Shown here: one piece after another, positions 41,195 through 51,300 of the stretch
How the letters are laid out: each line of letters starts with the position of its first letter
Position numbering within the stretch: the stretch's first letter is position 1
Program-made: the position numbers and the translations under genes
From: Calditrichota bacterium
GTDB taxonomy: Bacteria > CLD3
NCBI GenBank assembly: GCA_008501735.1
Contig: QQUF01000036.1
Span: 1-61,891, forward strand
Direction of reading: 5' to 3'
DNA length: 61,891 nt
The notes under the pieces: generated by a model
What the model was told of the DNA's origin: nothing
The model's database searches: none
Seen by the model: only the letters and a program-made list of their open reading frames with translations

Positions 41195-43288
41195 TTAATA
41201 GCCATCGTTCTTTCCGAGAACGTAACCTTTTTCATAACCTTTAGTATTTCCTTCTTCAAAGCCGTCTTTGAAGCCTTTTTCATAACCAATTTTTTTACCG
41301 TTTAAAATTCCTTTGGTTTTACCGTCTGCCAAACCTTCTTTGAATCCAATTTTCTCACCTTCCTTGAATCCACGTTCATTTGCTTCTTCAAAGGAAACAG
41401 ACTCGATATTTTGGATTAAGTCTGTTAGTTCAGATTTAATCATTTCATTGGCTTTTTTGACAAAAGGATAAAGTTTGTTGTGGTCAAAATTATTTGGAAC
41501 GATTTCAAAAACTTTGACTACGTTTTCAAAGTTTTCATTTAAAAGTAGTTGTTCAATTAGTTCTTCAAAATATGAGTCTAATTTTTCAAAATAATTTTCG
41601 ATGAGCCAAGTTTCAGATTCCAATACTTGAATAATTGGTTCATAAATACCCATTTGAGATTTTTCTTTCCAATCATTTAAATATGTTTCAAGCAATTTTT
41701 CCTTGAGTTGAACAGGTTTTTCTTTATTTGTTAATTCTAATAAGATTGAATTGAACTCTTCAATTTTGTTCGATTTTGAAAAGTATGGAAAAATATTTAG
41801 TATGTACTCCAATACTTCATCTTTAAAATCAGTTAAAATCCAATTTTGGGTATTTATTGCTTTTTGAAAGGAATCAAAATTTTGGTTTGCTAATTCTTTC
41901 TCCCATTTAATAAAGTAGTAATTTAAAAGTCTTTTTTGCGATTCAGGATTGTTTGGTTCAATCGCTAAAAGTTTTTCTAAAACTCCAAAATTTGATGGCT
42001 CTTTTTGGGAATATTCTAATAAAAAGTTAAGAAAATCCTTTTTCACTTTTTCAGGTTTCAAGGAATAAGCTTTTTCATAAAAATTCAAAATTCGTTCATC
42101 GCTACCAAATTTTCCTTTTTGGTAAACTATTGCGAGTAGTTGAAATGCTTCAAAATTATCAGGATTTTGTTGTACGACTTTAAGGAAGTTTTTCTTTGCT
42201 TCTTGGTAGTCTTCATTTTCAAATTGAATTTTTCCCAAATCCAAATACATCGAAATTAATTTTTGGAATTTTACAAGTTCACTTTTTAAAGCATCTTTTT
42301 CAAACTCAGATTCCGCCCATTTGTTAAATAATGGAATTCTTAAATTGAATTCATTTTTAGACTGTTTCTTGATGATATTTAATTTGGTCAAGTTGTCTAA
42401 GATTGTTTGAGCTTTAATCTCCATAGCTTTTGGAAGAATTTTATCAAGTTCTTCTTTTAAGGTTTTGAAATCTGTTTTTCCACCACCTAAAATCTGATCT
42501 GCTATAATAAAAAGGAAAGTTTTCTCAGAAGCATTCAACTCGTTGTGAAACCAAAATAATTCGTCTTTGAGACCCTTGATTACAGCAATCAAATTTTTAT
42601 CAACTTCATTTTTGGAAATTGAATTAATTCCCTTAATCTTTGAGTGATTAAAAAGGTACTCACCTATTTTTTCAGAAATAAAAGGATGTCCTTCGGTTAA
42701 TGAAAAAATGCGATTTATAGCATCTGGAGTGAATTTTGGGTTCGAAAAAGTTTTTAAAAATTTGCTTACATCTTCAAAATTTAAGTATTGCAAATGAACG
42801 AATTCAGAATTCTTTCTAAAAGAAGGATTGAGCGAGTTTAAAGAATCTTCGGAAAAAGAAGAGCTTAAAATAAATTTTATTTTTGGGTTTTTACTCGCCA
42901 ATTCTGTCAACTCGTTAAAGAGTTTTTCTTCGTTCTGTGGAATGAAAAAATTATCTAAAAACAAAGTTAATTTTTCGTCTAATCCACTAAAAGAATACTC
43001 TTTGTGAGTTAATTTTATAACATCAGAAATTTCTTTAAGTAATTCTGCTGTTCTGAAATCATTTTTAAAATCAAAATCGAAGTAAAAAGGTTTGATTCCT
43101 TTTTGTGGATTTTCGACTAAGTTTTTTAGAAGAAAAGTTTTACCGCATTTATTTTCACCAAATAAAACTAGAGTATTGTTTTCAGTCTCTTTAGTAAGAA
43201 AATTTGAGATTTTATTTTTTACCTCAATCTGACTTTTAAACAATTCAATTTCATTTGTTTGAGTTTCGAGAGTTTCAAATTCTTGCAT
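41195..43288 (-). CDS. P-loop NTPase / TPR protein with C-terminal Gly-X3 array (paralogue A)
   Basis: 697 residues: STAND/ORC-like NTPase with Walker A GENKCGKT (44-51), Walker B-like LFLDNF (about 107-112) and sensor-like LSSSF. A winged-helix-like segment follows (about 245-335: LTKLNIIKKQSKNEFNLRI), then TPR units (FENEDYQEAKKNFLKVVQQN, NFEAFQLLAIVYQKGKFG) and a helical region. The last ~60 residues are 15 uninterrupted Gly-X-X-X tetrads, with aromatic or charged fill (IGYEKGFKDGFEEGNTKGYE). The Gly periodicity of four resembles the deca-GX3 motif of Yae1/Lto1 and the N-terminal repeats of FliH. Second gene of the operon and clear paralogue of the gene upstream. No signal peptide; its function is not recognised. 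Confidence 0.82.
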   Translation of the reverse strand: MQEFETLETQTNEIELFKSQIEVKNKISNFLTKETENNTLVLFGENKCGKTFLLKNLVENPQKGIKPFYFDFDFKNDFRTAELLKEISDVIKLTHKEYSFSGLDEKLTLFLDNFFIPQNEEKLFNELTELASKNPKIKFILSSSFSEDSLNSLNPSFRKNSEFVHLQYLNFEDVSKFLKTFSNPKFTPDAINRIFSLTEGHPFISEKIGEYLFNHSKIKGINSISKNEVDKNLIAVIKGLKDELFWFHNELNASEKTFLFIIADQILGGGKTDFKTLKEELDKILPKAMEIKAQTILDNLTKLNIIKKQSKNEFNLRIPLFNKWAESEFEKDALKSELVKFQKLISMYLDLGKIQFENEDYQEAKKNFLKVVQQNPDNFEAFQLLAIVYQKGKFGSDERILNFYEKAYSLKPEKVKKDFLNFLLEYSQKEPSNFGVLEKLLAIEPNNPESQKRLLNYYFIKWEKELANQNFDSFQKAINTQNWILTDFKDEVLEYILNIFPYFSKSNKIEEFNSILLELTNKEKPVQLKEKLLETYLNDWKEKSQMGIYEPIIQVLESETWLIENYFEKLDSYFEELIEQLLLNENFENVVKVFEIVPNNFDHNKLYPFVKKANEMIKSELTDLIQNIESVSFEEANERGFKEGEKIGFKEGLADGKTKGILNGKKIGYEKGFKDGFEEGNTKGYEKGYVLGKNDGY

Positions 43289-43310
43289 AATTTTATCTTC
43301 GCTTTAAAAT

Positions 43311-45332
43311 TTAATGTCTTCTACTTTCGCTACGTCCTTGTTGGAAACCTTTTTTGTATCCGATGTCCATTCCTTTTGCCTTGCCTTTTTGCAAACCTTC
43401 GTTAAAGCCAGTTTGGTAGCCTTCTTTAACACCAATTTCGTAGCCTTCGCGTTCACCCAAATCCAAGCCTTTTGTAAGACCTTTTTGCTTCCCACTTTCA
43501 AAGCCTTTTTTATAACCTTTTTCTAATCCTTTGGCTTTACGTTTTTCAATTAAGTCTTTGATTTTATTATTTGAATTTTCGTTTGCAGCTTTTACAAATG
43601 GGTAAAAATTGTATGGGCTTAGAAATTCAGGAACAACGTCATACATTTTTATTATTAAATCGAACTTTTCAGATTTTAAAGAAGCGTCAAAGTAATCATT
43701 GAGCAGGTCATTAATTTCATCTTGGAAGTTTTCTTTAATCCAATCAGTTTCATTGACTGTTTTTGTAAAATTATCAAAGTGGAATGAGGAAAACTCTGTT
43801 TGCCAATTTGAAGAGTAGGAGTTGTAAAGTTGTTTTTGTGTTTGTAAGTCATTTGAATCTGTTGACAATATTTTTTCAAGAATTGGAATTAGTGAGTTAG
43901 AGTCAGATTTTTCATTCGAATTTATTTTTGATAAAAAATTATTTAACTCAGGCTTGAAGTTTTTTAAAATCCAATTCGATTCATCTAACTTTTTAGAAAG
44001 AGTTGTTGAAATTTCTTCAAAAGATTTTGGTTCTAAATTTTTAAATATCATTTCCAAAACTGATTTTTGGATAGTTTTGTCATTTGGGAAGTCTTGTGCA
44101 ATTTTTTCAAGTTTTTGGAATCTGACTTTGTCAGATAAAGAATTTATGAATTCTAGATAAATTTCTTTTGCTTGATGAGGGTTGCTTTTGTAAAGACTTT
44201 CAAAATAGTAAAGTTTGATTTCAGGTAAAGTGTTAGGATAAAACTTTAAAGCATTTACTAAATTAATTTTAGCTTCAAAATTTCCTGATTGCCTGTCCAA
44301 AACTTTTTTGAAATTTTCAACTGAATCTATGTAGTCTTCATTTTCAAATTGGATTAAACCAAGTTCCAAATGAATTTTTGTGAGTTTGAATTCTTTTTCA
44401 AAGTCTTTCTGAATATCCACACGAGTAATTTCTGAAAGTAGGAATTGGTTTAAAAATGGAATTGTAAAATTCAAATAATTTTCATTTTCTTCAACTAAAC
44501 CTAATGTTTGTAGTTCTGAAATTGCTTCTAAAACTTGGTTAGAGGTTAAGTTACCATTTAAAGCAGTAACTTCATCGCAAACTTTTTCGACAAGTTTGGT
44601 TTTGAGTTCAGTTGAAACAAGGAAATAAAGAACAGCTTTTTTTGTTGTATCAAATCTTTTCCAAATCCAATTCAAGGCACTTGAGTCATTTTCCAAAAAC
44701 TTGAGCAATTCTTTAGTTTGAATTTCTTTTGCAGAAGTTTTGGTAAAGTATTCAGCTAAGAGTTTTGTATAATAAATATTTCCATTAGTAAGTGAGTAAA
44801 GGAAGTTAGAATCAAGTTTTGGATAATTATCTTTGGTAAACTCAATTGTTTCATTTTCGGTAAAAAAGCCGAGATTCAAAACTTCATAATTTTCTAAATC
44901 TTCTAAAATAAAATTACCGAAACTGTTAAAAGGATTTAGGCTAATTACTAATTTCAAATTAGATTTATTCTCTATTTTTACAAAGTCTAAGAACTCAAAG
45001 AATTCATTCAAATTTTGGTTCTTAAGAGTCAAGCAGTCTAAAAATAGAAATAGGTCTTTTTTAAGTTCCTGTAATAACTTTGGAAGGGAAGTCTCACTTT
45101 TATGAAGAAAAGTTTTGTTGTCTAAAAGATTAACAATAATTGGAGAGTTTAACTTTGAATCTTTAAAGTTTGCAAAAGAGGTATTACTTAAAGCCAAAGA
45201 TGAGTTTCTTAAAAATGAAGTTTTACCAGAGAACTTATCACCTAAAACGAATAATATTTTCTTGGAATCATTAGCTATAAAATTCTCAAAAACTTTTTTG
45301 GCGTTTTGTCGAATTTGGAATTTATTGTTCAT
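43311..45332 (-). CDS. P-loop NTPase / TPR protein with C-terminal Gly-X3 array (paralogue B)
   Basis: 673 residues with the same plan as the next gene: P-loop GDKFSGKT (31-38), LFLFLDCLTL Walker B-like strand, LVISLNPF sensor-like strand, winged-helix-like segment ending LGLVEENENYLNFTI, TPR units starting FENEDYIDSVENFKKVLDRQ, and a longer helical region. The C-terminus has 17 consecutive Gly-X-X-X tetrads, for example KGYKKGFESGKQKGLTKGLD. The shared FENEDY TPR entry and common order show duplication. First gene of the five-gene operon; its upstream 169 bases hold the probable promoter. A frame-shadow in the Gly-X3 region gives no separate protein. Confidence 0.82.
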   Translation of the reverse strand: MNNKFQIRQNAKKVFENFIANDSKKILFVLGDKFSGKTSFLRNSSLALSNTSFANFKDSKLNSPIIVNLLDNKTFLHKSETSLPKLLQELKKDLFLFLDCLTLKNQNLNEFFEFLDFVKIENKSNLKLVISLNPFNSFGNFILEDLENYEVLNLGFFTENETIEFTKDNYPKLDSNFLYSLTNGNIYYTKLLAEYFTKTSAKEIQTKELLKFLENDSSALNWIWKRFDTTKKAVLYFLVSTELKTKLVEKVCDEVTALNGNLTSNQVLEAISELQTLGLVEENENYLNFTIPFLNQFLLSEITRVDIQKDFEKEFKLTKIHLELGLIQFENEDYIDSVENFKKVLDRQSGNFEAKINLVNALKFYPNTLPEIKLYYFESLYKSNPHQAKEIYLEFINSLSDKVRFQKLEKIAQDFPNDKTIQKSVLEMIFKNLEPKSFEEISTTLSKKLDESNWILKNFKPELNNFLSKINSNEKSDSNSLIPILEKILSTDSNDLQTQKQLYNSYSSNWQTEFSSFHFDNFTKTVNETDWIKENFQDEINDLLNDYFDASLKSEKFDLIIKMYDVVPEFLSPYNFYPFVKAANENSNNKIKDLIEKRKAKGLEKGYKKGFESGKQKGLTKGLDLGEREGYEIGVKEGYQTGFNEGLQKGKAKGMDIGYKKGFQQGRSESRRH

Positions 45333-45501
45333 CGTTTTTCCTTGTTGAGAATTCAGTTGTTAAAAAGTATAACACCATTAAACATAAAAAAATTTTGTGA
45401 AAATTAAACTTCTTTAACTTTTTTTTATTTTTTTTGAATTCTTAGGAAAATCGACAAAAAATTGTGATTTGGAGCACAGAATCTAATAGGGTTTAACAAA
45501 A

Positions 45502-48204
45502 TTAACGTAAGAGTACCATTTTTTTTACTTCAATATTTTTATTTGACTCTAATTTGTAAAAATAGATTCCATTTGAAACTAAATTATCATTTTTATCTGT
45601 ACCGTTCCAAGTTATTGAGTTGAAATTATATTCTAAATTATATTCTTTAATTTTTTGACCCAAAGAATTAAAAATTGTTAGTTTTCCAATTTCACCTTTT
45701 TCTAAACTAAATTCAATTTTTGTGGAAGGATTAAATGGATTTGGGTAGTTTTGATTTAAACTAAAGGTTGAGACCTTTGGTTTGAATTTCTCATCTTGGG
45801 CAGAAACTAAGTTATCCATTTTGTAAGCATAAACTGCTCCTGCTTTCAAACCACCAAAATCATGAGAAGGAGAACCCACAACAAGTAGTTCATCAGAAAT
45901 AGAAACTGAAGAACCGAATAAGTCATTCTTCTGCCCATCAAGAGCAATTAATTTTTCTTGAAAGTTCCAATTTGCTCCATTGAGTTTATAAATGTAAACA
46001 GAACCAGTTTGAAAATCGTTTTCATCATCTTTAGGTGAACCAATGACAAGAATATTATTATGGACAGCAATCGAAGTACCAAATTCGTCTAATGCTTGAG
46101 AATCGAAAGCAAACAATTTTTCTTGAAGGTTCCAATTTGATCCGTCAAAATGATATATATAAACAGCTCCACAATCTAAACCTTGACAAAACTCATCGTC
46201 TTTATTTGCACTAACAAAAGCAAAATTACTTGAAATTGCTACTGAAGCACCATAATTATCCGAATTATTAATATTGATTGGAGTTAAATCTTTTTGTAAT
46301 TCCCAAGAATTTATATTTTTCTTATAAATAGCTGCTCCACTAATATTATTTGAAACTCCAAAAATTGCATTTTTGCTATCAATGTCAATTTTAGTTTTAT
46401 TTGATGAAGTAATATTCCAAATAAAATCATCTTCATTAAAAGAATTCCATTGTCCATTTGTCCAATTATAAGAAACTATCTTTGAACTAATTCCAAAGTC
46501 AGTGTTACATAGTGCAATTATATCAGAATTATTTATAAATGAAGAATTAAGACGATTGAAAATTGGATAATTTACACCTGGAATTTCAAATAAAAATTGA
46601 TAACTACCATTTACTAGCTCATATAAATTATAACCATTTAACAAAAAATTTTCAGATAAATAGCCACCAAAAGAATTTATAGTTTTAGAAATATTATTGT
46701 TTTCAATCTGATAAATTTCTTTTCCTGTTGAGAATTTGCTTCCGAATGCATAAACATTTTCTCCAAGTCTTTGGTTTTCTTCATTTCCATTAATTTTGTG
46801 GAAGTCATTAGTTTTAGATTCACCTAAGAGAGTAATATGTAAGTCTAATCTATCTTCAATTTCAAATTTTACAAAATAACTTAAATCTCCAATAACACTT
46901 GGTATTACAAAAATCGATATTGTGTCTGTTTGAAAAAATTCAATACTTTGAGGATAGTTAGAAGTTAAATCGGTACTAGAAAAATCAATATCAAGAATTT
47001 CCAAAGAGTCAAGAAATAAATTTGTAATTGGAATGTTAATTTGGCTTTGAGTAGAAAAGCTAAAATCTAAAGAATCAAAAACATCAGTTTGAATTTGAAA
47101 ACTTTGTAATTCGTAAAAATCGAATAAATGTACTGCTCCACATTTTGAATAATTAAAATCAGTTTTTGGTGCAGAAATAATGATTTTATCATCAGATAAT
47201 GCAACATCTTGAGCAAAATTGAAACCTTCAATAACATTCTTTCCAATAATTTTTCGAATTTGTTTCCAACCAGTTGGGGTTTTGTTTAAACAATAAACTG
47301 AACCAAGTTCACCCTCAGCAGATAAATCGTCTCTGAATCCAATTAAAATTTTATCATCATCAATTTTTAATGAAGAAGCATAAGAATTTTCATCAAATTT
47401 CTTTTTGATTTCTAAAATGCTTTGTTTCTTCCAAGCATTATTATTTCTTGCATAAAATGATATGATTTTTTCTGAATAAACAACTAATTCTCCATCGTCA
47501 AAATCTATAAGTTTCCCAAATTGCAAATTTTCATTTTCAGAATTCATTTCGATCTTAGTTTCAGGAATCCAAAAAGGTCCAATTTGATAAAATGGGTAAA
47601 CTCCATTTTCAGAGCTTACAATAATAAAGTCGCCTGCAATTGTTACACTTTGACCAAAGTATCTATTTGAATAACTCAAATTATAGTCGTAAGCCCAAAG
47701 TTGACCTTGAGAATTCCAAAAGTTTCCATTCCTTTTGTAAACGAAAGCTAATCCTTTATTTGTACCAAATGAATAATCTAAATAAGCTCCAATGACAAGC
47801 AATGAATCACTAATATCAATTGTTTTTCCGAAATAAGTACTTTCTAATTGAGTTAATTTTTTATTCAGACTCCAAACACTTCCAATCTTTCTAAATATAT
47901 AAACAGTTTTTTGGAGATAAAATCCAAGGGCTGCGTAATCATCAAATATTTTTACTGTAACGGGTTTGTTATTCCCTTGTAAATCGTTTGGTTCTAATTT
48001 TTGTACAAAAACATAATTTCCAGACAAGTTTTTCTCATAAATTTCAGCAAAACCTTCATTAGTTCCTACAATAAGTAGATTCTCAAATGAATCTATTGAA
48101 ATACCAAAATTTTCATTCATTTCTGAACCGTAAATAATAGTTTCTTCAGCAATTAAGTTTTCAATTGCAAAAAGTAAAATTAAAATTGAAATAAATCGTC
48201 GCAT
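45502..48204 (-). CDS. T9SS-exported FG-GAP repeat protein
   Basis: 900 residues from the ATG at 48204. The frame extends to a TTG at 48219, but the ATG has an ideal GGAGG 8 bases upstream. Signal peptide 1-18. Repeats of the type FGTSIAVHNNILVIGSPKDD-x-n-GSVYIYKLNG are FG-GAP (beta-propeller/integrin-like) units at both ends of the protein. The C-terminal ~85 residues are a T9SS type A sorting domain (QNYPNPFNPSTKI, then GIYFYKLES and terminal KKMVLLR). Likely anchored or released at the cell surface; ligand unknown. Confidence 0.92.
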   Translation of the reverse strand: MRRFISILILLFAIENLIAEETIIYGSEMNENFGISIDSFENLLIVGTNEGFAEIYEKNLSGNYVFVQKLEPNDLQGNNKPVTVKIFDDYAALGFYLQKTVYIFRKIGSVWSLNKKLTQLESTYFGKTIDISDSLLVIGAYLDYSFGTNKGLAFVYKRNGNFWNSQGQLWAYDYNLSYSNRYFGQSVTIAGDFIIVSSENGVYPFYQIGPFWIPETKIEMNSENENLQFGKLIDFDDGELVVYSEKIISFYARNNNAWKKQSILEIKKKFDENSYASSLKIDDDKILIGFRDDLSAEGELGSVYCLNKTPTGWKQIRKIIGKNVIEGFNFAQDVALSDDKIIISAPKTDFNYSKCGAVHLFDFYELQSFQIQTDVFDSLDFSFSTQSQINIPITNLFLDSLEILDIDFSSTDLTSNYPQSIEFFQTDTISIFVIPSVIGDLSYFVKFEIEDRLDLHITLLGESKTNDFHKINGNEENQRLGENVYAFGSKFSTGKEIYQIENNNISKTINSFGGYLSENFLLNGYNLYELVNGSYQFLFEIPGVNYPIFNRLNSSFINNSDIIALCNTDFGISSKIVSYNWTNGQWNSFNEDDFIWNITSSNKTKIDIDSKNAIFGVSNNISGAAIYKKNINSWELQKDLTPININNSDNYGASVAISSNFAFVSANKDDEFCQGLDCGAVYIYHFDGSNWNLQEKLFAFDSQALDEFGTSIAVHNNILVIGSPKDDENDFQTGSVYIYKLNGANWNFQEKLIALDGQKNDLFGSSVSISDELLVVGSPSHDFGGLKAGAVYAYKMDNLVSAQDEKFKPKVSTFSLNQNYPNPFNPSTKIEFSLEKGEIGKLTIFNSLGQKIKEYNLEYNFNSITWNGTDKNDNLVSNGIYFYKLESNKNIEVKKMVLLR

Positions 48205-48212
48205 AACTGTTA

Positions 48213-48217
48213 CCTCC
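48213..48217 (-). promoter_or_regulatory. Strong Shine-Dalgarno that fixes the start of the FG-GAP gene
   Basis: GGAGG on the minus strand, 8 bases before the ATG at 48204. It overlaps the upstream TTG that would otherwise open the frame, so the ATG is the true start. Confidence 0.75.
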
Positions 48218-48318
48218 AATGAATTTTATTTTAAAAATCCAACAATGATGCCAATTTATTTAAGTCAAACTATTTCAATGCTTTAAAAATTGTCACCTAG
48301 AAGGGGAAAAGTGTATAC

Positions 48319-48350
48319 AAAAAAGGGGAAAGTCATAAAACCTTCCCCTT
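48319..48350 (-). terminator. Terminator after the metalloprotease gene
   Basis: Arms AAGGGGAA / TTCCCCTT (48323-48350), with a T6 run on the minus strand, 12 bases after the metalloprotease stop codon. Confidence 0.85.
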
Positions 48351-48361
48351 AAAATCTAAAC

Positions 48362-51300
48362 TTACTTTAAAAGTGTGAGCTTTTGAGTCTTTGTAAATTT
48401 GGGAGTAACAAATTTCAGAAAATAAACCCCAGAAGAAAGCTCATTTCCATTTTCATTTGTTCCGTTCCAAACAAAATCGTGATTCCCACTTGAAAGATTA
48501 CCTTCAAAAAGTGTTTTCACAAGTTCACCTTTAATATTAAAAATATTTAATGAAACTTTATGAAATTCACTTTTAGTTGGAATTTCGACTTGAATTGTAG
48601 TCGAAGGGTTAAATGGATTTGGGAAACTTGGATTTAAAACATATTCGTAAGTTAAAATTTCTTCTTCAAGCTCTAACAAACTTCCTGAAACAACTCTGTC
48701 TTTGTGGTCAGTAATTCTTCCTGAAAACTCTACATCTCTTAAGTAGTAAAAATAAGTTTTCCCAAATTCTGCTTTCTCATCAAACCAAGTGTAAACGGTG
48801 TTGTTACTGACATTGCCTTCACTTTTTAGATTTGGGTTTGAAATGTAAGAATCGACTTTTACAAAATCTTTAGAGTTGTTTTCACTTCTAAAAATTTCGA
48901 AACCTAAATTCTCAAACTCACTTTGAGTTTCCCAAACTAATTCAATTTTATCAGAATGATTAATTGCTTTAAAATGTGAAAGAATAATTGAAAGTGGTGT
49001 GTCATTTGCATCTTGGACAAAAAATGGAGAACAGCTTGGGGCAGTTCCACAAACTTCGTAATTACCATTCCCTAAATCAGTAATCACGTTATCAGGTAAA
49101 AATGAATTTTGATGAGCAATTCTTAAGTCAGTTGCAGGAGTTCCTGTGAATCCCGTTAACCAATCTGAACTTACAACAAAGCAAACAGTTACATTATTTT
49201 GCCCGTTACAATTCAAATCATAACTTGCCACAAAAGGAATACCAGATTCTGTTGAATTTACATTGGCTAAAGTAAAAGCAGTCGAACCGCCTTGAGTTGC
49301 AATTGAACCCAAATTTCCTCCTGCTCCATTAAAGTTTGTCCCTCCAGAATTATTTGTTGTAGGAGTTGCAACGACTGGAGAATCATTTGTATTAAATGTC
49401 GGGATTTCAGCGTTTGTTCTTTGACTTCCTTCTAAAATTGTTCCTGTTAAATAATTGATTTCGGTTCCACTTCCATTAAAAGCAAAAACATCGAAAAAGT
49501 AGTTAGTATTTGATGTCAATGTATTTTGAACGAAGAAAACGTCTGAACTTATAGAAACTATTTCTCCGTCTCCAATTGAGTTTCCGACTATGTAAGTTGT
49601 TCCGTCAGTAGGAATTCCCGTTGGTGAAGAATTTTCTTTTCTCAAAACTAAATAGCCTAAAATCGTTCCACTTCCAGCCGTAAAAGTTCCAACAAAAGAA
49701 TCTGTGTTTACACCTGCAAATTGTAAATTAGTAGCTTGGCTAACGGGTTCGGTTGCGAGAGTTTTTTCGCTTCCTTCAAGAGGTGAGGTTGTCAAAAAGT
49801 TTGAAGTTGCACCATTTCCATTAAAGGAAAATATGTCGTAGAAATATTCAGCATTTGAACTCAAACCAGTGTCAGTGAACGAATTTGAATTACCTAAGGC
49901 AACGACGGTTCCGTCTCCAATTGTGTTTCCAACAGAGTAAATTGTTCCGTCAATAGGAATTCCCGTTGGTGAAGAACTTTGTTTTCTTAAAACTAAATAA
50001 TTGTCAGGAGTTCCAGCAGCATTTGTAAAAGAGGCAGAAAGTGAAGTCGCTTCTCTTGTTATAAAAGTTAAACTTGTCGGCTGATTTGTTGGCTCATTAC
50101 TTCCTGTTGTTGTTCCATTTCCTTCGAGAGGAGAATCTTCTAAGTAATTAGTCGAAGTTCCGTTTCCATTGAAAGCAAAAATGTCGTAAAAGTAATTTGT
50201 GTTGAGAGTTAAACCTGTGTCAGAAAATGAGTTTGAGTTTCCAACTGCAACAACAGTCGCATCTCCGATTGTGTTTCCAACAGTGTAGGTTGTTGCATCA
50301 ACAGGAAATTCGTTTGCTGAAGAACCTTGTTTTCTTAGAACAATGTAACCGTCAGGAGAATCAGACGAAGCTGTGAAAGTTGCAGAAATTGAGTTTGCAG
50401 TTTGAGAATTTATGCTAAAATTTGTTGGTTGGTTTGTTGGTTGGAAATCAACAGTTGTCCAACCCATATCTTTAAAGAAACCAAGTGTGATGTTTCCTGG
50501 ACTGTGAATTGCTTCTGCTGTTCCGATTGCGTGAGTCATCAAAGAGTTTGCATTTCCTGCTGGATAAGTTGCGTCATTCCAATGTGAGTAACTTGAACCA
50601 CTGTCAAAAGAACCTGTCGGAACGTAAAGTTTTGGATTTGTTCCTCCGTGAGCAGAGACAGCGTTTGCTCCGTTTACAAACAAGTTGTCGCTAATTAATT
50701 CATTTCCGAGTGCAACAGAAGGGTTTGTGAAAGTTGTAATTGCAGTTCCAGCACCATTCTCGACAAACAAATCATAAATTGAAAATCTTAAAGGAGAGCC
50801 AAGACCAAGTTGTCCAGTTGTTGTTCCATTGTCTCTTGTTCCTGTTCCTGCAAAACCTAAACCGTGACAAAGTTCGTGAAGGACTACAGAAACAAAGTCA
50901 AATTGTCCTGAAGGAGTATTTCCATCAGTCCCAAAATACCAATTTGCAAAATTACTGTTAAAATTTGCATTAATGTCGTGATTTCCTGAACCTGTGAAAA
51001 TATCAGTTCCTGCAAGTTTGTTGGCTAAAGGAGCTGTGTAAAATGTGTTTGCAACAGGAGCATTTGTAAAATCTCTTACCAAATAATTTCCACCTGCCGA
51101 ACCTAAAACATTTGCACCAAGAACTTTAAATTCTGCTTCAACTTCAATTGTAACGGCAGAAGTGAGTTGAGAAGCCCAAATGTCAACCGCGTATTGAAAA
51201 GCGGTTTGTGCTTCTGCTGTAAACCCTGTGTAATTTACAGTGATTGTAGCAGTTTGAATTCCGTTTTGTCTTTTCTCCAAAAAGTCGCTTGGTGGTGGGA

